A stretch of DNA of 44,855 bases from a virus. The stretch covers positions 1-44,855 of IMG/VR virus record IMGVR_UViG_3300033144_001638; one strand, given 5' to 3'. The position numbers and the translations under genes are program-made. Below the pieces are notes generated by a model. It saw nothing but the letters and a program-made list of their open reading frames with translations. It ran no database searches and was not told where the DNA came from. Positions 22,666-32,500 of the stretch are shown here, piece by piece (position 1 is the stretch's first letter; each line of letters opens with the position of its first letter).

Positions 22666-22823
22666 TAATAATAATCTTCATTATAGAGAAGAAAATATTA
22701 ATGCTATATTATCTCAATAATTTGTAAAAATAAACAAATAAAGTTTTGTAATTCAAAATGACTGATTTAACTTTACAGTCATATAAGGTATAAAACCAAG
22801 TTTTTAACAAAAAATAACTACAT
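22666..22823 (+). other. Gap between portal and scaffold-like gene
   Basis: 158 A/T-rich bases with no ORF. I see no clear terminator and only weak promoter resemblance (TTTG at 22717-22720 without a matching TAnnTTTG at the right distance). It may simply be the leader of the next gene. Confidence 0.4.
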
Positions 22824-24104
22824 ATGTCTGATAATTTACAGCCACAAGGTAACTTTGGCATACTAGATACCCAAGATACAGGTGCTGGTGATGCTCAATT
22901 ACTGAACGATTTAATGGCTCCAGAAACTGCAACTGCTGATTCTGAAGCTGTAGAACCTATAGTAAAGGAAACAGAGGACAAAGCTCCTGAACCTACCACT
23001 CCAAAAGGTAAAGAGATTACTGCTCCTGCAAGTCCAGATGGTAAAACTGAAGAAGAGAAAGCAGATGGAGAATCTTTAATTAATGATTTTCTAAGTAATA
23101 ACCCTGACGAGGAGGAAGAAGAAACAGAAGAGCAACCACAAGTTGAAGAAACTAAAGATGTTCTAGATGAAGTTGTAGAAGAAGAAACTGCGGAAGGTGA
23201 AGGTGAAGCTGCTAACTTCGAAGCTCTTGCTAAAGACCTATTTAACCTAGGTGTATTTAACAAGGAGGAAGATGAAGAAGTAAATATCCAAACACCGGAA
23301 GATTTTCTAGCTCGTTTTGAATCTGAAAAGAAAAAAGGAGCACAAGAATTAGTTCAACAATTCATTGGTCAGTTTGGTGAAGATTATCAAAAAGCATTTG
23401 AATCTATCTTTGTAAAGGGTGTTGACCCAAAAGAGTATTTCGGAACTTACAATAATATTGTCAACTTTTCCGATATGGACTTAACAAAGGAGAATAGTCA
23501 GAAACAAGTGATGAAACAAGCACTTACTGATCAAGGATTTGAAGCAGAGGACATAGATAAAGAAATTGAAAGATTACAAAACTATGGTGATCTGGAAGCA
23601 GTAGCTACTAGACATCATAAAGTTCTAGTTAAGAAAGAAGCTAAAAAGCTTCAACAACTAGAAGCACAGTCTCAACAGGAGCAACAACAAAAGCAAGCTA
23701 TTAAGCAGCAATATGTTACGAATGTTCAGACTATACTTACAGATAAAGTAAAAGAAAAAGAGTTCGATGGTATTCCTATCAGCTCTAATTTAGCAAACGA
23801 ACTACAAGACTTCTTATTAGTAGATAAGTGGAAAACACCTACTGGAGAAACGCTCACTGATTTCGATCGTTCTATTTTAGACTTGAAAAGACCAGAGAAT
23901 CATGAATTAAAAGTTAAAGTGGGATTGCTCCTTAAGTTGTTAGAAAAAGATCCAACTCTATCTAGTATACAACGAGCAGGTGTGACCAAAAAATCTAATC
24001 AGCTATTTGGAGAAGTTGCAAGACAGGTATCGAAAGCTAAAACAACAGTTGCTTCTAAAAGGAAAACAACTAACTCAACGAAACCTAATTCATGGTTCTT
24101 GTAA
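22824..24104 (+). CDS. Acidic capsid scaffold-like protein
   Basis: This 426-aa protein lies between portal and major capsid protein, the usual scaffold or protease-scaffold slot. Residues 20-130 are extremely acidic and low-complexity (runs of EEEEET, EEETAEGEGE). The middle and C-terminus are helical with a Gln/Lys-rich coiled coil (about 270-300), and the end is basic (KRKTTNSTKPNSWFL). Acid N-terminus, coiled coil and basic C-terminus match phage scaffolding proteins, which guide capsid assembly and then leave. I see no protease motif. A resident head protein is the alternative. Confidence 0.65.
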   Translation: MSDNLQPQGNFGILDTQDTGAGDAQLLNDLMAPETATADSEAVEPIVKETEDKAPEPTTPKGKEITAPASPDGKTEEEKADGESLINDFLSNNPDEEEEETEEQPQVEETKDVLDEVVEEETAEGEGEAANFEALAKDLFNLGVFNKEEDEEVNIQTPEDFLARFESEKKKGAQELVQQFIGQFGEDYQKAFESIFVKGVDPKEYFGTYNNIVNFSDMDLTKENSQKQVMKQALTDQGFEAEDIDKEIERLQNYGDLEAVATRHHKVLVKKEAKKLQQLEAQSQQEQQQKQAIKQQYVTNVQTILTDKVKEKEFDGIPISSNLANELQDFLLVDKWKTPTGETLTDFDRSILDLKRPENHELKVKVGLLLKLLEKDPTLSSIQRAGVTKKSNQLFGEVARQVSKAKTTVASKRKTTNSTKPNSWFL

Positions 24105-24133
24105 ATAATTATTAATAACATAAAACGAATAAA

Positions 24134-25699
24134 ATGGCAATTCAAACAATCCCAGGTTTAACTGGCTTTACTTATGCACGTGTAGCGTCTATGGATGCAC
24201 GAGCTGTAGGTAAGCTGACTGATGCAAACCACTTAGAGTCTTTTCACTCTACCGAGCCTGCAGACTATGATAAAAAGATTATTAGTCTGTATACTCAATC
24301 TTCGCTGTATAGCAATGACTTCCTAGACATGATTAACAAAAGTACCCCTTATTTCATTGACACAAACAGTGATGCGTGGAAATGGAATATTGCCGTACCT
24401 TACAAATTCCCTAAAATTATTGACATTCCTAAATCTACCCAAGACATCATTGATGCTGGTGGAAAAGTTGGTATTGATGGTCAAGAGTTTGAGCTTATCT
24501 TAAGTTCTAACGAGTTCTCTAAGAACGCTATCATTTCTGTAGGAACACGTCAGTATGGACCACGTTTCTACGTGATTAAAGATCCACAACCATGGAACAT
24601 GGGATGGATTTACAAATTCACGTTAATTAGTGATAATCCAATCGTAGACTTCGTTAACCCTACATTCCTTGCACAAGGTAATGAACTAGAGTTGATTGAT
24701 GCTGCTATCGGTGAATTTGATCAAGACTTATTAGGCCTTCCTAAATTAGGTGAAGAAATCACTATGTTCGAATCATTAGGTTCTGCATATGGATATGAGC
24801 ACAAAATTACAGAATGGGCTGATGACAAAATGTTACGTGATGCTTCTGGTAAGCCACTAGATATCTTAGTATATGCTCCACAAAGACGTAATCAACTTCC
24901 TTTAAGAAGAGAAGATGTTAAGTGGGAGCCATTTATTGAGTTCTGGATGCGTAAGTCAATGTTAGAGCTAAAAGTTAAAAGAATGATCTGGGCTTCTCCA
25001 GGTACTGTTAAGACTAATGGTTCACAACAAAACTTAAAAAGAACTTCTGCTGGTGTATACCACAGAATGAGAAATAACGGAAACTTAGTACAGTATAACA
25101 GAGGTGAATTCTCTGCTAACTTAATACGTGCGGTTTTCGGTGATCTATTCTATCGTAGAGTCGATGTTAAAGATCGTAGAGTTAAGATGTATACTAATGA
25201 GGCTGGATTCGATGTATTCCAACAAGCTCTTAAAGATGATGCACTTAATTCAGGTCTTACTTTCGTTGCAGATTCTGGAAACAGATATCTACAAGGTGAA
25301 GGACAAAACATCACTTATAACTTTGCATTTGATGCAATGGTTACGAGAGAAACAGGTCGTGTTGAATTAATTCACTTAAAAGAACTTGATTTACCACAAA
25401 CTAATTTAGAGTTTGGACAAAACATGAAGTCTACACCTGTATTTATGGTGTTTGATGTTTCTCCACAGTCTGATGGTTCATTGGTAAACAACATCCGTGA
25501 AGTTCGTATGCAAGGTGCTCCTTCTATGACTTGGGGTTATATTGACGGAACTCGTTCTCACTTAGGCTTTGCTAAGTCTCAGGGAATGCAGTCTGCTAAT
25601 AAGTTCCCAGGATACGAAATCTGGATGAAAGATCGTTGTGATGTATTCATCGAGGATTTATCAAGAACTGTACTTATTGAGGAAATTCCACAGTTCTAA
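24134..25699 (+). CDS. Major capsid protein (HK97 fold expected)
   Basis: A 521-aa protein after portal and scaffold. Sequence features are those of crAss-like capsid proteins: N-terminal TYARVASMDARAVG, a region DFLDMINKSTPYFIDTNSDAW, and aromatic-rich strands toward the C-terminus (PSMTWGYIDGT, KFPGYEIWMKDRCDVFI). Length and place fit the HK97-like capsid protein of this group. It should build the icosahedral shell. Codon choice here leans toward C-ending codons (CGT, TTC, AAC) more than its neighbours, as expected for a very abundant protein. A long structured untranslated region follows. Confidence 0.88.
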   Translation: MAIQTIPGLTGFTYARVASMDARAVGKLTDANHLESFHSTEPADYDKKIISLYTQSSLYSNDFLDMINKSTPYFIDTNSDAWKWNIAVPYKFPKIIDIPKSTQDIIDAGGKVGIDGQEFELILSSNEFSKNAIISVGTRQYGPRFYVIKDPQPWNMGWIYKFTLISDNPIVDFVNPTFLAQGNELELIDAAIGEFDQDLLGLPKLGEEITMFESLGSAYGYEHKITEWADDKMLRDASGKPLDILVYAPQRRNQLPLRREDVKWEPFIEFWMRKSMLELKVKRMIWASPGTVKTNGSQQNLKRTSAGVYHRMRNNGNLVQYNRGEFSANLIRAVFGDLFYRRVDVKDRRVKMYTNEAGFDVFQQALKDDALNSGLTFVADSGNRYLQGEGQNITYNFAFDAMVTRETGRVELIHLKELDLPQTNLEFGQNMKSTPVFMVFDVSPQSDGSLVNNIREVRMQGAPSMTWGYIDGTRSHLGFAKSQGMQSANKFPGYEIWMKDRCDVFIEDLSRTVLIEEIPQF

Positions 25700-25708
25700 A
25701 AAGAAGAA

Positions 25709-25848
25709 CAAGGTGATTTATTGCTAGCGTAATATTCACCCTTCTCAGAGAAGTAGTCCCCTCACCCACACTGTCCCTCCTCAAGAGGGGACAACCTTCT
25801 CAACCAGAGTGAAGAATTAAGTTTCTGCCCATTCAATTGGATCACTCT
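25709..25848 (+). other. Structured RNA after the capsid gene
   Basis: The 191-base gap after the capsid stop contains several stems: GGTGA/TCACC (25712-25740), CTTCTC/GAGAAG (25741-25753), GTCCCCTC/GAGGGGAC (25756-25763 with 25785-25792, perfect 8 bp) and AGAGTGA/TCACTCT (25806-25812 with 25842-25848, perfect 7 bp). There is no terminal T tract. It could be a 3' stabiliser or processing element for capsid mRNA, or a small RNA. No ORF is present. Confidence 0.5.
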
Positions 25849-25890
25849 ACTAGATTATAAACCAAAGAATAAATTTAATTAAACTACATT

Positions 25891-26859
25891 ATGGGTAAAG
25901 TCGGAAAAATCTCTACGATTAAGAGAGAATACAATAGCAGTCAGTTGCAAACACTACAAAGTGGATTAGCATCTAAGGGTATGACAAGAATTCCTGGTAC
26001 AGGAGTATTTAAGTATCCTTACAAAGAACTAGACGGTAAATACAGAACAGGACTAGATCCTGAAGCTGGTTACATTAAAAGAATTCAAGATCCTACAGAG
26101 AAAGAACTTGAGATTGAAAGAGTTACGAAACTTAGAGACAAGCTTCAAGCTGCTCTTGGTGATGTAGACTTAGGTCCAAGATCAAAGTTCTGGAATTATG
26201 GATTATCAACAGGATTAAATGACAGCTTACATGTTAAAGCAGTAAAACTTTTAGATGGAGATAATTTATATGATTTAACTGTGCCTATTCAAGAGCTATC
26301 TTTTGCATGGTTAAGAGTACATCCAACTATTGCTTCATCTTATCAAGCATGGGAAAGAGGTGAATATCCAGCGGATACACAATTCTATGTTGTAAATGAT
26401 GAGATTGAAAGTCAAATAGTTTACAAGAAGAAACAATCTATAAACAAGGCGATCATCAAGTTTGATCAAATGAGTATGGAGAAGAAAAGAAAAGTTGCAA
26501 GACTTTTAGGATTACCAGTAACATCAGACTCAAAAGAAGAAGTTGTTTATAACTTAGTTGATAACATGTTAAAACAATCTGAAGTTAAGAGTGGAAGCTT
26601 TAAAGGATTAAATCCTGTAGAAGTTTTCAGTAGATTTGCTGATATGAAAGACAATTTACTCCATATAAAAGATTTAATTAAACAAGCTATCCAACATTCT
26701 ATCTATAGAGTCAAACCTAGTGGCAAGATTTATGAAGGAGAATATGAAGTAGCGATGGATGAGGATGAACTAGTTAAGTATTTAGTTGATGAAGATCATC
26801 AAGATGACTTAATAGTCCTAGAAAAGAAATTGAAATCTAAAAAACTAGCTGCGGTATAA
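25891..26859 (+). CDS. Structural protein after capsid gene, 322 aa
   Basis: The gene follows the capsid gene and its structured spacer. N-terminal residues are basic (MGKVGKISTIKREY), followed by alpha/beta sequence (IPGTGVFKYPYKELDGKYRTG) and a Lys/Glu-rich helical C-terminal third. Position suggests a head-completion or auxiliary virion protein. I recognise no specific family. Its stop codon lies inside the loop of a terminator-like hairpin. Leader TTAATTAAACTACATTATG fits the start rule of this genome. Confidence 0.65.
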   Translation: MGKVGKISTIKREYNSSQLQTLQSGLASKGMTRIPGTGVFKYPYKELDGKYRTGLDPEAGYIKRIQDPTEKELEIERVTKLRDKLQAALGDVDLGPRSKFWNYGLSTGLNDSLHVKAVKLLDGDNLYDLTVPIQELSFAWLRVHPTIASSYQAWERGEYPADTQFYVVNDEIESQIVYKKKQSINKAIIKFDQMSMEKKRKVARLLGLPVTSDSKEEVVYNLVDNMLKQSEVKSGSFKGLNPVEVFSRFADMKDNLLHIKDLIKQAIQHSIYRVKPSGKIYEGEYEVAMDEDELVKYLVDEDHQDDLIVLEKKLKSKKLAAV

Positions 26860-26885
26860 GTGGCTAGTTTTTATAAAACTAGTTA
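26840..26885 (+). terminator. Terminator-like hairpin with a third complementary arm
   Basis: Arm 1 AAAACTAGC (26841-26849) pairs with arm 2 GCTAGTTTT (26863-26871), a perfect 9-bp stem ending in T5. The loop carries the stop codon of the 322-aa gene. Arm 3 AAAACTAG (26875-26882) can instead pair with arm 2 around a 3-base loop, ending 6 bases before the next ATG. Confidence 0.65.
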
Positions 26886-26888
26886 AAT

Positions 26889-27620
26889 ATGATACCAGTC
26901 GATAGTTTATTATACAAAATTGACCAAAAACTAAATAAACTATCAACTAACGAGCATCAACAAATTGCACTAGAGGACAAAATCTTGAGTTTGAATGAGG
27001 CTCAGATTAAGTTGATAAAACAAAAAGTTGATGGTTTTGCAATTCCTAACAAATTAGGTTTTGATGCTTTTAAAAAAAGGTATGAGGATTTACAAAATTT
27101 AGTTATAGATTTTGCCCACCAACCACTTTCGTTAGTGGAATCAAATAAAGAATTACATCAGTGGGATGCTGACCTGACTTCCCTAGAACCTAAATACATG
27201 TTTTATGTAGATAGTTATGTTCTAGCTAATAAAGGTAGATGCAAAGACCGTAAGATTTGGATTAATCAAGATCTTAGTAAACATGGAGACTTATCTCTTT
27301 TACTAAATAATGATCATTACAAACCTAGCTTTGAGTATCAAGAGACGCTAAATGCTATATCTTCGAATACTATAAGTATATATACGGATGGTACGTTTAC
27401 CCCCACAACTATAAATATTATGTACATGAGATACCCTGTATACATAAATAAAGCAGGATATATCATGTTGGATGGTACACCATCTACAGACGTAAATTGT
27501 GAACTTGAAGAATATCTAGAAGATGAACTAGTTGATCTGACAGTTCAGAATCTAGCGATGTACACAGAGAATGCTGCTGCTGTACAAAGTGCACAGTTTA
27601 GAATACAAACAAATGAATAA
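26889..27620 (+). CDS. Putative neck/ring virion protein, 243 aa
   Basis: The N-terminal 60 residues are a helical segment rich in Lys, Gln and Leu (SLLYKIDQKLNKLSTNEHQQ...). The rest is alpha/beta with Trp, Tyr and Cys, and it ends in an acidic helix ELEEYLEDELVDLTVQNLAMY. That ending resembles head-tail connector or ring proteins of crAss-like phages, where the last helix packs around the portal. The position after capsid supports this. The exact ring number cannot be assigned without structural comparison. It starts just 7 bases after the alternative hairpin. Confidence 0.55.
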   Translation: MIPVDSLLYKIDQKLNKLSTNEHQQIALEDKILSLNEAQIKLIKQKVDGFAIPNKLGFDAFKKRYEDLQNLVIDFAHQPLSLVESNKELHQWDADLTSLEPKYMFYVDSYVLANKGRCKDRKIWINQDLSKHGDLSLLLNNDHYKPSFEYQETLNAISSNTISIYTDGTFTPTTINIMYMRYPVYINKAGYIMLDGTPSTDVNCELEEYLEDELVDLTVQNLAMYTENAAAVQSAQFRIQTNE

Positions 27621-27644
27621 TATAACCCTTAAATACAATAAATT

Positions 27645-28793
27645 ATGAGTACGTATGCTTTAACCACGTTATTCGTGGTGCCAGTGGGGTCTACAATCCC
27701 TAGCTCTGGTTCAGGATCTACCCAAGATTTGACAGCTGGTCAAGTTGGTTTTTACAGTAGTGCTTACGCTGCTGTTGATGCAACAGACATTGCTGCTTCG
27801 CCATATTTCTATGTGGCACAAGGTAGAGAAAATACCTATTTGCAGGGATCGAAAAGATCTGACAAAATTAAAGGATGTCCAGGTGAGGGCTCCGCAGTGA
27901 AAACCTGTAATTCTAATGTAACAGAATGGTACAAAGTTTCTGGTTGTGGCACAGCTGCAAACCAAATTACTGACATCACAGACTTTAAAGTTCAATGTGG
28001 TGAGATCGTGACTGTAACACTTAGAGCTTTTTCTAACTATATTAATACATTATACTTCAACGGATTCACACGTTCAGTAACTGTACAAGCTCCATGCTGC
28101 GAGTGTGGTGGTGATGTATGTACTGATGTTGACGTAAATGCATTAATCAATTCACTTATCGTTGCTTTCAATAAAAAAGCTCCAGGAAACAATCCTGATA
28201 ATGTCTCTTTTGACAGCTTCTTTACTTTTGAGAACGTAGGTGGAACTAAATTAAGAATTCACGGTAAACCATTAACTAAATATGGTCAGCCTTGTGATAT
28301 AGCTGCATTCCCATTTGAGTATGACAGAATGTATTTCAATACATTTGTATACGAAGGACCAGCTACAACTGCTGACTTTATTGTTGCTGATGCATGTAAC
28401 ATTGTTGCTACATCTTCTGTAATCCAAAATTCTAGCTACCCTTCAGGATTATCTGCTGAGTGGAAGCAAGCTGAAATCAATTACTATAGCTACCAAGCTG
28501 GGTACTTGAAGTCTCTATATAGAATGGGTGGTTACAATGAGAACTTTGAGTCTTATGTAACAGATAACATCGTATATGATAGCTACTATATCAGATTCAA
28601 CGAATATGATAAAGCAGCTTACCAATGGGGTGATTATGTACACATGGATAACATCGTTATCATTGCAGTACCTAATGAAGATGCTTCTGCTGGATTATCC
28701 ACAGCTGTATCCAATATTTTAGTTGCTGCTCTTGGAGCTGTAGTAGATAACAATGAGTGTATCACTACAACTACAACAACAACTGCTCCCTAA
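27645..28793 (+). CDS. Abundant virion protein with C-terminal Thr tail, 382 aa
   Basis: The 382-aa product is beta-rich with Tyr and Gly and a Cys cluster in the middle (CCECGGDVCTDVDV, about residues 168-181). It ends ITTTTTTTAP. C-ending codons are frequent, as in the capsid gene, which suggests high expression. It may be an auxiliary capsid or tail-barrel protein. The Thr tail matches the linkers of the later adhesin-like genes, so it may be exposed on the virion surface. A very strong terminator follows. Confidence 0.6.
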   Translation: MSTYALTTLFVVPVGSTIPSSGSGSTQDLTAGQVGFYSSAYAAVDATDIAASPYFYVAQGRENTYLQGSKRSDKIKGCPGEGSAVKTCNSNVTEWYKVSGCGTAANQITDITDFKVQCGEIVTVTLRAFSNYINTLYFNGFTRSVTVQAPCCECGGDVCTDVDVNALINSLIVAFNKKAPGNNPDNVSFDSFFTFENVGGTKLRIHGKPLTKYGQPCDIAAFPFEYDRMYFNTFVYEGPATTADFIVADACNIVATSSVIQNSSYPSGLSAEWKQAEINYYSYQAGYLKSLYRMGGYNENFESYVTDNIVYDSYYIRFNEYDKAAYQWGDYVHMDNIVIIAVPNEDASAGLSTAVSNILVAALGAVVDNNECITTTTTTTAP

Positions 28794-28827
28794 TTAGGCA
28801 GAGTTACATAAAACAATACTAACCTAT

Positions 28828-28875
28828 AATACCAGAGGTGAGAGGATTAAACTCAATCCTCTGGTATTTTTTTTT
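28828..28875 (+). terminator. Strong intrinsic terminator
   Basis: AATACCAGAGG (28828-28838) and CCTCTGGTATT (28858-28868) form a perfect 11-bp stem, followed by an uninterrupted run of T to 28875. The next gene's ATG is at 28887, only 12 bases later and with no visible promoter between, so expression of later genes depends on read-through. Confidence 0.85.
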
Positions 28876-28886
28876 AAAGAATTCTT

Positions 28887-29453
28887 ATGGCAGCCATTTT
28901 ACAGTTAGATCTTATTGTACCTCCTAGTTATAGTGTGAACTTACTTGCTGTTACAGATGCGTCAGTCTATCCAGATGACCCACCAATAGTATCAGCACCA
29001 AGTATCGAAATAGTGATACCTGGGTTTGGGACAAAAATCTTACCTTTTAAACCCTTAGAGACAAACATTTTTGCATCAGATACTTTAGGTATTACTGAAG
29101 CTGGATGTAAACAGCCTCTTCCAGATGGTATATATCATCTGAAGTACTCTGTTGCACCTGCATATAAGAACTATGTAGAGAAGACAATTATGCGTGTAGA
29201 TAAGCTTCAAGAGAAGTTTGATAATGCATTTTTAAAACTCAACATGATGGAGTGTGACAGTGAGATTAAAACACAATCAAGTGTAACCCTTAATACAATT
29301 AATTTCTTTATTCAAGGCTCATTAGCTGCTGCTAATAATTGTGCTGAGAAAGAAGCAAATAAACTATACAATCAAGCAGATCACATGCTTGATACATTTA
29401 TAAAATCAAATTGTGGTTGTACAGGAAACAACTACCAAGTAAACTTTAGATAG
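28887..29453 (+). CDS. Hypothetical virion protein, 188 aa
   Basis: The first half is beta-rich (LDLIVPPSYSVNLLAV, PSIEIVIPGFGTKILPF), the second half helical with Lys/Glu and several Cys, ending KSNCGCTGNNYQVNFR. It begins immediately after a strong terminator. Context within the tail/host-contact block suggests a virion component, perhaps an adaptor that fixes the fibres. I recognise no family. Confidence 0.6.
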   Translation: MAAILQLDLIVPPSYSVNLLAVTDASVYPDDPPIVSAPSIEIVIPGFGTKILPFKPLETNIFASDTLGITEAGCKQPLPDGIYHLKYSVAPAYKNYVEKTIMRVDKLQEKFDNAFLKLNMMECDSEIKTQSSVTLNTINFFIQGSLAAANNCAEKEANKLYNQADHMLDTFIKSNCGCTGNNYQVNFR

Positions 29454-29454
29454 T

Positions 29455-29565
29455 ATGGCACAGTGTGCAGGATGTGGAGCAAAGGTGGGATGTGGATGTA
29501 GATTAAAAAATGGTCTATGTTCTGCTTGCCAAGCTAAATTAGAAGCCAAAAAAGGTAAAAAGTAA
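29455..29565 (+). CDS. Cys-rich mini-protein, 36 aa
   Basis: ATG at 29455 overlaps nothing but lies one base after the previous stop. The 36 residues read MAQCAGCGAKVGCGCRLK, then NGLCSACQAKLEAKK and GKK. Six Cys (CAGC, CGC, CSAC) form a mini zinc finger or ribbon, with a Lys tail. The next gene starts 6 bases on. It is too regular in Cys spacing to be noncoding. Partner and function unknown; I suspect a zinc-binding adaptor or a chaperone for the fibre genes. Confidence 0.75.
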   Translation: MAQCAGCGAKVGCGCRLKNGLCSACQAKLEAKKGKK

Positions 29566-29570
29566 GATAA

Positions 29571-32500
29571 ATGATATCACCTAAACTAACCAATTGTAAG
29601 GAGTGTGCAAACATTCCTGATTTATTGAGAAGAATAGACTGCAAGATAGCAGAGCTAGGTAACAACTTATACAACAATGTTGTATTTATGTTGAATAGAC
29701 CTATTGCTACTAGCGAGATCTCTCAATTGTTAGTATATAAACGTGTATTACGAAATAGATTCTGTGATACACATTATGCACATGGGTGTCCAGATGTTAG
29801 TACAGAGGATATTGCTAGCAAGGTTATCAGATTAACAGCTGGGTGTGTACCACATTGTGGTGAACCAACGGTATGTGAAATAACTACATGTCCAATAACT
29901 CCTGTTCCTAATCCTACTACAACTAGTACAAGTACATCAAGTACAAGTACAACTAGTACAACTTCAACAAGTAGTACAAGTACAACAACAACAACTCTTA
30001 ACTGTAACTTTAGTGGTGTAATTGTATGTAATCCTTCAACTACTACTACTACTACACTTGCTCCAACCACTACAACAAGTACAACATATTTCCCAGATCC
30101 ATTTGGTGTACCATGTTTATGGTCTACTAATGGTGGAGATTCAGGTTTACTTGCTGTGTATGACTTTGATACAAACACAGCTACGGATGTATTAGTTCCT
30201 AATGACTTTACTGAAACATATGGTATTGAAAGACCTATTTGTGCTACAGAAGACAAACTGTGGTTAGCTAGTGTAGTTGATAAAGGATCTAATCCAGATA
30301 ATGATGCTGATGATGTTGTTTACATTAGAGAGTGGGATATAGATGCTACTGGTGCAGTTCCTGTGCTAATTTATGTAAGAGAGATAACACTTTATTCAGG
30401 TGGATTCTCTGCTTCTAATCTTGGAGGTAGTTCCGTTTGGGCTATGACTGCTATAGATAATAACACACTTATTGTTGGAACAGGTAATCAATATGGAGCA
30501 CCAACAGGAACAGGTGGAAGTGGTAGTCTTTATGCTTACGAGTTTGATATATCAACTGCAGGAGATATTGCAATAAGTAATAGTGATGTAAGTACAGGAC
30601 ATTTAGCTTCTGCAGGAACTGGTACAACTAAATTAAGTAATCTTACTTACGCAAACTCAGGACAACTGATAGTAGGATATAGATATGATCTACAACCTGA
30701 TGGTTCAGGACTTATTACTGAAGTAGGTAACTTCATAAAAGTATTTAATACAACTCCATCTAATCCTCAGTTTACTGTAAATGATATAGCTATTGAAGTA
30801 TTTAAACTTCAAGATAAAGGATATCCAGAATTTACAAATACTTATACAGGAGTAAAAGATGCACCTTTCTGGGGTGTGAATGGACTAGCACAAGTGTTAC
30901 AACCAGAAACTTTACAAGTATATACATTAGATCAAGGACCTAATTACGATATAACATTAACCACTAGTGTAAATAGTTCTAATGATTGGTTAAGTTCAGC
31001 TACACATTGTTCTAATATTAACTTTGAATTATCGGATAATATTGATTGTGGAATTACTTACTTCCCTGCTATGTTTGATGCAGATGATAATTATCTAGGA
31101 CCTCAGACATTTGAATATAATGGAATGACAGTTGAAGCAAGTCTAGCAAGTAATATAAATGCATTTGATAATGTTGGACCTGCCTTCTTTAAATTCTTAG
31201 GATGTAGTGGACTTGCAATACCTGCAACTACATATAACGTAACTAGATCAGTAAGCGGTAATAACTTCCAGATTCAACTTACATTCCCTCAACCAGTTAA
31301 TAACATTACAATTAGAGCTGCTATTTTAAATAGTAATGCTGATCTTACAAGTGGAGATGTGTATCAAGTCAGCACTAATACTGGAGCTCCAACACTTTCT
31401 ATAGTTCAAGGATGTAAGGTTCAAGTAATAGGTAATAAATTTGGTGGTGGTATAGGTAATGATGGACAACCTTCTTCCGACTTAACAGATGGAAATGATA
31501 GTGGAGGAGAGTTTTTAGTTACTGCTCCTTCTGACTTTACCAGTATGGTTATATTTGGTAATGCACCAACAGGTGGACCATTATTATTAGGATGTCCTCC
31601 TGTCAATTGTAAGAACATGGTGTATATACAACAAGGATCAACTTTTTGTGATGATCCTGAAAGTGCAGGACGTTGTGTGAGTCCTCCTGATGTTCCAGTA
31701 GAGCAGCCTACTTGGACTCCAATTCTAGTTTGGAATAAAGATACCGGTGTATGTACAGAAGTAGGACCTCCACCAGGTACAGCTTTCAGCTCAGGTGATG
31801 TTTCTATAGGAGATAATATAGTTGTAACATCATCTAATTTTAGCCCTACCTCCTCTACTAGAGATCAGTGCTTTGTTAAATACGACTGTACTGTTACAGA
31901 CGGAGTTCCTTCAAATCTACAATGGGATGAGAAGAAATACGTGCTACCTCCTTTCTGGGATGACTTTAATGGTGATACATTTATTCCAAACATTGAAGTA
32001 ATTAACGATAATCAAATAGGTGTAACAGTAAGTAAATTTAGCTTAGGAGCACCATGTTGGTATGATGTAAGATTTTTAATCTGTACCTTCCCTGAAAGCG
32101 GTGAGGAAATGATAGTGGAGGATAAGTTCCAATTTGTATGTGCAAGTACAAACACTGGAGACATAGTAGTAACATATAAACCAGACGGTGTAACACCTAA
32201 TAAATTAATAGCATTACAAGGTGTAGAAGCGTATGTTGATGGTGGTGTATTACAAAATAAACTTGCAGTTACTCAATATGATATTAACTCAGGAGCTTTA
32301 GAGGTAGTTACTAAAGCAGAAGATTGGATAGATCCTAGTGGTATTGGTGCATCTCTTGCTATAGTGGACGGAGAACTTTATGCAGGTTCAGCAGTTTGGG
32401 CTAAAGTAGACTTTAACTATCCATATGCATGGACTCTACTTGATAATAATGAAAAACCATGTCCAGCTGGAGGAGCTGGTACAGTACCTGCTTGTAGAAT

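Noticed and set aside
22895-23263. Minus-strand Ser-rich ORF
   Set aside because: Antisense of the acidic Glu-rich region of the scaffold-like gene (GAA/GAG gives TTC/CTC); no start context.
29774-30256. Minus-strand ORF with Val-rich product
   Set aside because: It is the antisense of Ser/Thr linker codons (ACA/AGT read as TGT/ACT), and similar Val-rich shadows occur opposite every linker.
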